Both the position numbers and the translations under genes were made by a program. Below, in pieces: positions 48,712-51,400 of a DNA stretch of 51,400 nt. Positions within the stretch are counted from its first letter, which is position 1, and each line of letters starts with the position of its first letter. This DNA comes from Bacteroidales bacterium (GTDB lineage: Bacteria; Bacteroidota; Bacteroidia; Bacteroidales; VadinHA17), in assembly GCA_021157415.1 (NCBI GenBank), contig JAGGWN010000019.1:1-51400 (forward strand), given 5' to 3'. A model generated the notes under the pieces. That model worked only from the letters and a program-made list of their open reading frames with translations. It was not told the origin of the DNA and made no database searches.

Positions 48712-51174
48712 ATGGAACCTGAAACATATGCCGAAGTAATATTACCGCTGCCGGTTTCAGGAACTTTCACTTACCATATCCCTGACTCTCTGAGAGAGAA
48801 AGCTATCCCCGGCGTACGGATTATCGTGCCCTTCGGAGAGAAAAAATCCTATACCGGTGTAATAAGACGGATCGTACCTGAACCTCCCGGAACATTCCTC
48901 CCCAAAGAAATAAACCGTGTGCTGGATGACAAACCCCTGATCCAGGAGTTCCATTTTCAGTTCTGGGAATGGATGTCCGATTATTATTTATGTACCCTGG
49001 GAGAGGTGATGGATGCCGCTTTGCCCGGCGGACTGAAACCGGCCCATCATTTTTCCTATTCCGTGCATTCCGGATTCAAAGAACCGGGAGCCCTTACAGA
49101 TAAAGAAAGGAATATGTTCTTTTATATTCATCAGCATCCCGGTATCACTGATGATGAGTTAGGAAAAGAATTTGGGAAGAGGAATGCCCCGAAACTTATC
49201 AGATCCCTCCTGGAGAAAAACGCCCTAACGGAAAAAAGCCTGATGGTGGATCCTTATAAACCAAGGACCCTGCGTTATATACGTATCTCCCCCGGCCTTA
49301 CGGAACAGGCCCTGCAACAAATGCCGGAGACCCTGAAACAGGCCAAAAGACAATGGGAGATGTTTACTGCCTGTGCTGCAGACTGGTCCCCCGGAGAAAC
49401 ACCTCCCTCCTTTTTGAAGTCCGGGCTGTTGAAAAAACATCCCTACCCGGGCGCCCTGACATCCCTGAAAGAAAAAGGGATTCTGGAAGAATATGAACTG
49501 CCTGTCAGTCGGCTGGAAAGAGGCGAGGAGAAAGCTGCTCACTTGAAACACCTCACTCCTGCACAACAACAGGTTCTGGAAAATATCCTGGAGCTTTTCC
49601 GGGAGAAAAATACCGTCCTGTTACATGGTGTGACCTCCAGTGGAAAAACGGAAATCTACTTCCATCTGATCCGTGAGCAGCTAACTTTGGGAAAACAGGT
49701 GCTATACCTACTGCCGGAGATCGCTATCACCGGTCAGATGATTCACCGTCTGAAAGAAGCTTTCGGCGATCTTGCCGGCATCTATCACTCCCGTTACAGC
49801 GATGCCGAAAGAATAGAAACCTGGCTGAACCTCTCTGGCAATGACGCCAGCAAACCCCTGAAGATCGTGCTGGGCGTGCGCGCCGCCGTTTTCCTGCCCT
49901 TCCGGGAACCCGGGCTGATCATTGTGGATGAAGAACATGAAACCAGCTATAAACAGGACAGCACCTCTCCCCGTTATCATGCCCGCGATGCTGCCGTCAT
50001 GTTGGGACATCTGACCGGCGCAAAGGTCTTGCTCGGATCAGCCACCCCCTCGCTCGAATCTTATTACAACGCCCGTACCGGGAAATACGGTCTCACAGAA
50101 CTTAAAGAACGCTATACCCGCATTGCCATGCCGGAGATACGTGTGGTGGACATGAAGAAAATGTATAAACGCAGAGAGGTACGCGGACATCTTTCCCATG
50201 AACTGCATGAGGCCGTAGAGGAGGCTCTGCAGGAAGGAGAACAGGTGATCCTGTTCCAGAACCGACGGGGTTTTTCACCTTACATCCAATGTGCCGACTG
50301 TGGATGGATTCCCTACTGCAAACACTGTGATGTAGCCCTCACCTACCACAAAAACAGTAACCGTCTGGTCTGTCATTACTGCGGATACAATATCCCCGTA
50401 CCTACCCGGTGTCCTTCCTGCGCATCCACCCATCTGCATACCCGGGGCTTCGGAACTGAGAAAATAGAGGAGGAGATACGGTTGCTTTTCCCGGAGGCAC
50501 ACCCCACCCGTCTCGACCTGGATACAGCCCGCTCACGGAAACAATACCTGTCTATCATTCAGGATTTCGAAGAACAAAAGACCAACATCCTGATAGGTAC
50601 CCAGATGATTACCAAGGGGCTGGATTTCGGGCATGTACGGGTCGTGGGCATCCTGAATGCCGACAACCTGTTGCATTTCCCCGATTTCAGGGCTTGGGAA
50701 CGCAGCTTCCAGCTCATGGCTCAGGTAAGCGGACGGGCCGGACGCAAAGACAAACGGGGACGCGTCTTTATCCAGACCTACGACCCCGGACACCCTGTAA
50801 TCACAGACGTTCTGAAACATGACTATTTTCATATGTACAACACCCAGTTACAGGAACGCAGGCTGTTCCATTACCCTCCTTTCTACCGGCTGATACGTAT
50901 CACCTTGAAACACAGGAATAACGATGCCGTTAACCGGGCGGCAACCGAGCTGACCTCCCTGCTGCGAAAAAACTTCCGTAACAACGTCCTGGGACCGCAA
51001 TATGCCTTCATCCCCCGTGTGCGTAACCGTTACATTAAACAAATCCTCCTGAAACTGGAACGGCATACCGACAAGTCCACTGCCAAGACCATCCTGCAAC
51101 AGTTCGAACAATACCTCCGGGAAACCCCTGCCTACAGAGGCATTCAGTTTATCAATGATGTAGATCCGCTGTAG
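48712..51174 (+). CDS. priA: Primosomal protein N' (replication restart helicase PriA)
   Basis: The 820-residue protein has a 3'-DNA-binding N-terminal domain, then a superfamily 2 helicase core: Walker A LLHGVTSSGKTEIYFH near residue 305, Walker B IIVDEEHETSYKQD near 403 and motif VI region QVSGRAGRKDKRG near 674. Eight cysteines of a zinc-binding insert lie between about residues 525 and 570 (CADCGWIPYCKHC and CHYCG ... CPSC). PriA reloads the replisome at stalled forks. It is slightly longer than E. coli PriA (732 residues). It begins 35 bases after pfkA, probably in the same transcript. Confidence 0.97.
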   Translation: MEPETYAEVILPLPVSGTFTYHIPDSLREKAIPGVRIIVPFGEKKSYTGVIRRIVPEPPGTFLPKEINRVLDDKPLIQEFHFQFWEWMSDYYLCTLGEVMDAALPGGLKPAHHFSYSVHSGFKEPGALTDKERNMFFYIHQHPGITDDELGKEFGKRNAPKLIRSLLEKNALTEKSLMVDPYKPRTLRYIRISPGLTEQALQQMPETLKQAKRQWEMFTACAADWSPGETPPSFLKSGLLKKHPYPGALTSLKEKGILEEYELPVSRLERGEEKAAHLKHLTPAQQQVLENILELFREKNTVLLHGVTSSGKTEIYFHLIREQLTLGKQVLYLLPEIAITGQMIHRLKEAFGDLAGIYHSRYSDAERIETWLNLSGNDASKPLKIVLGVRAAVFLPFREPGLIIVDEEHETSYKQDSTSPRYHARDAAVMLGHLTGAKVLLGSATPSLESYYNARTGKYGLTELKERYTRIAMPEIRVVDMKKMYKRREVRGHLSHELHEAVEEALQEGEQVILFQNRRGFSPYIQCADCGWIPYCKHCDVALTYHKNSNRLVCHYCGYNIPVPTRCPSCASTHLHTRGFGTEKIEEEIRLLFPEAHPTRLDLDTARSRKQYLSIIQDFEEQKTNILIGTQMITKGLDFGHVRVVGILNADNLLHFPDFRAWERSFQLMAQVSGRAGRKDKRGRVFIQTYDPGHPVITDVLKHDYFHMYNTQLQERRLFHYPPFYRLIRITLKHRNNDAVNRAATELTSLLRKNFRNNVLGPQYAFIPRVRNRYIKQILLKLERHTDKSTAKTILQQFEQYLRETPAYRGIQFINDVDPL

Positions 51175-51359
51175 AAGCCCAAATGGCAAACCCTGCATAG
51201 TTAACTCCCAAACATATTGGAAATCATTGAAAATCATTTGAGATTCAGGTATTGGAATTTGAAATTTACTTTAATCCGCCTTCGCGTTCGGCTATGGGCC
51301 CCTACTGTGCCTTTCGTAACCTTTATGGCGAAGCAAGCGCTAAAGCTACAGCGACAGCA

Positions 51360-51400
51360 GGCCTGCCCGGACGACACCGGGCGGACGGGCCTGCCCGGAC
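51360..51400. repeat. GC-rich direct repeat cut by the window edge
   Basis: GGCCTGCCCGGAC occurs at 51360-51372 and again at 51388-51400 with a 28-base period. The intervening gacaccgggcggacg is complementary to part of the unit. The array may go on past the window. The other part of this gap (51175-51359) shows no gene. Confidence 0.6.

Overview
The window comes from a Bacteroidota chromosome, most likely Bacteroidales or Marinilabiliales; nothing narrower is supported. The evidence is: perfect TAnnTTTG -7 promoter boxes at about a dozen 5' ends, two of them (rpmE2, second AI-2E gene) with a correctly spaced TTG/TTTG -33 box; the porQ-cmk-ispH gene string; DUF4492-cydA-cydB; an UpxY-type antiterminator; parA-parB-DUF5683-LysM transglycosylase; pssA followed by purS; and a type IX secretion (T9SS) cargo domain plus PorQ. 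No insertion sequence, integrase, CRISPR array or rRNA was seen. Most of the window is core chromosome with scattered repeat-rich gaps.

Layout: 1-4.6 kb (minus) is the edge of a surface-polysaccharide locus: an SGNH hydrolase, an MBOAT O-acyltransferase, the UpxY antiterminator and a cut membrane glycosyltransferase. 4.7-8.7 kb (minus) is parA-parB, a DUF5683 protein and an MltD-like transglycosylase. 9-12.7 kb has a lipid kinase, a HAD-glutaminyl cyclase fusion, pssA and purS. 12.8-15.9 kb (minus) is a cytochrome bd operon that includes DUF4492 and a 41-residue membrane protein. 15.9-16.2 kb is a nest of repeats. 16.2-20.7 kb (minus) has a small T9SS cargo protein and two overlapping M14 peptidase-like genes, one active-looking and one degenerate.

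20.7-22 kb is a decaying stretch with three broken genes (a small membrane protein with an early TAG, a dehydrogenase tail, a frameshifted acyltransferase 3). Hsp20, an SRPBCC protein, pyrE, a NUDIX hydrolase, a CxxC-less thioredoxin-like protein, coaD, lon, rpmE2, a cysteine-desulfurase-like enzyme, a Bax inhibitor-1 protein and a Wzx-type flippase follow up to 33.1 kb. tRNA-His, an EamA transporter and a second lipid kinase follow.

35.7-39.9 kb (plus) holds a compact respiratory operon: b6f-like cytochrome b, Rieske protein and an octaheme cytochrome c fused to HEAT/TPR repeats, with no classical cytochrome c1. Together with cydAB it suggests a branched quinol-oxidising chain. Two tandem AI-2E-family permeases, an ankyrin lipoprotein, a YdcF protein and a geranylgeranyl-reductase-like oxidoreductase come next. 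The right end is porQ, cmk, ispH, pfkA and priA, ending in a GC-rich direct repeat cut by the window edge.

The strongest leads are the cytochrome b/Rieske/octaheme operon, the HAD-glutaminyl cyclase fusion, the bd-associated microprotein, and a family of intergenic palindromes whose copies show a compensatory base-pair change.
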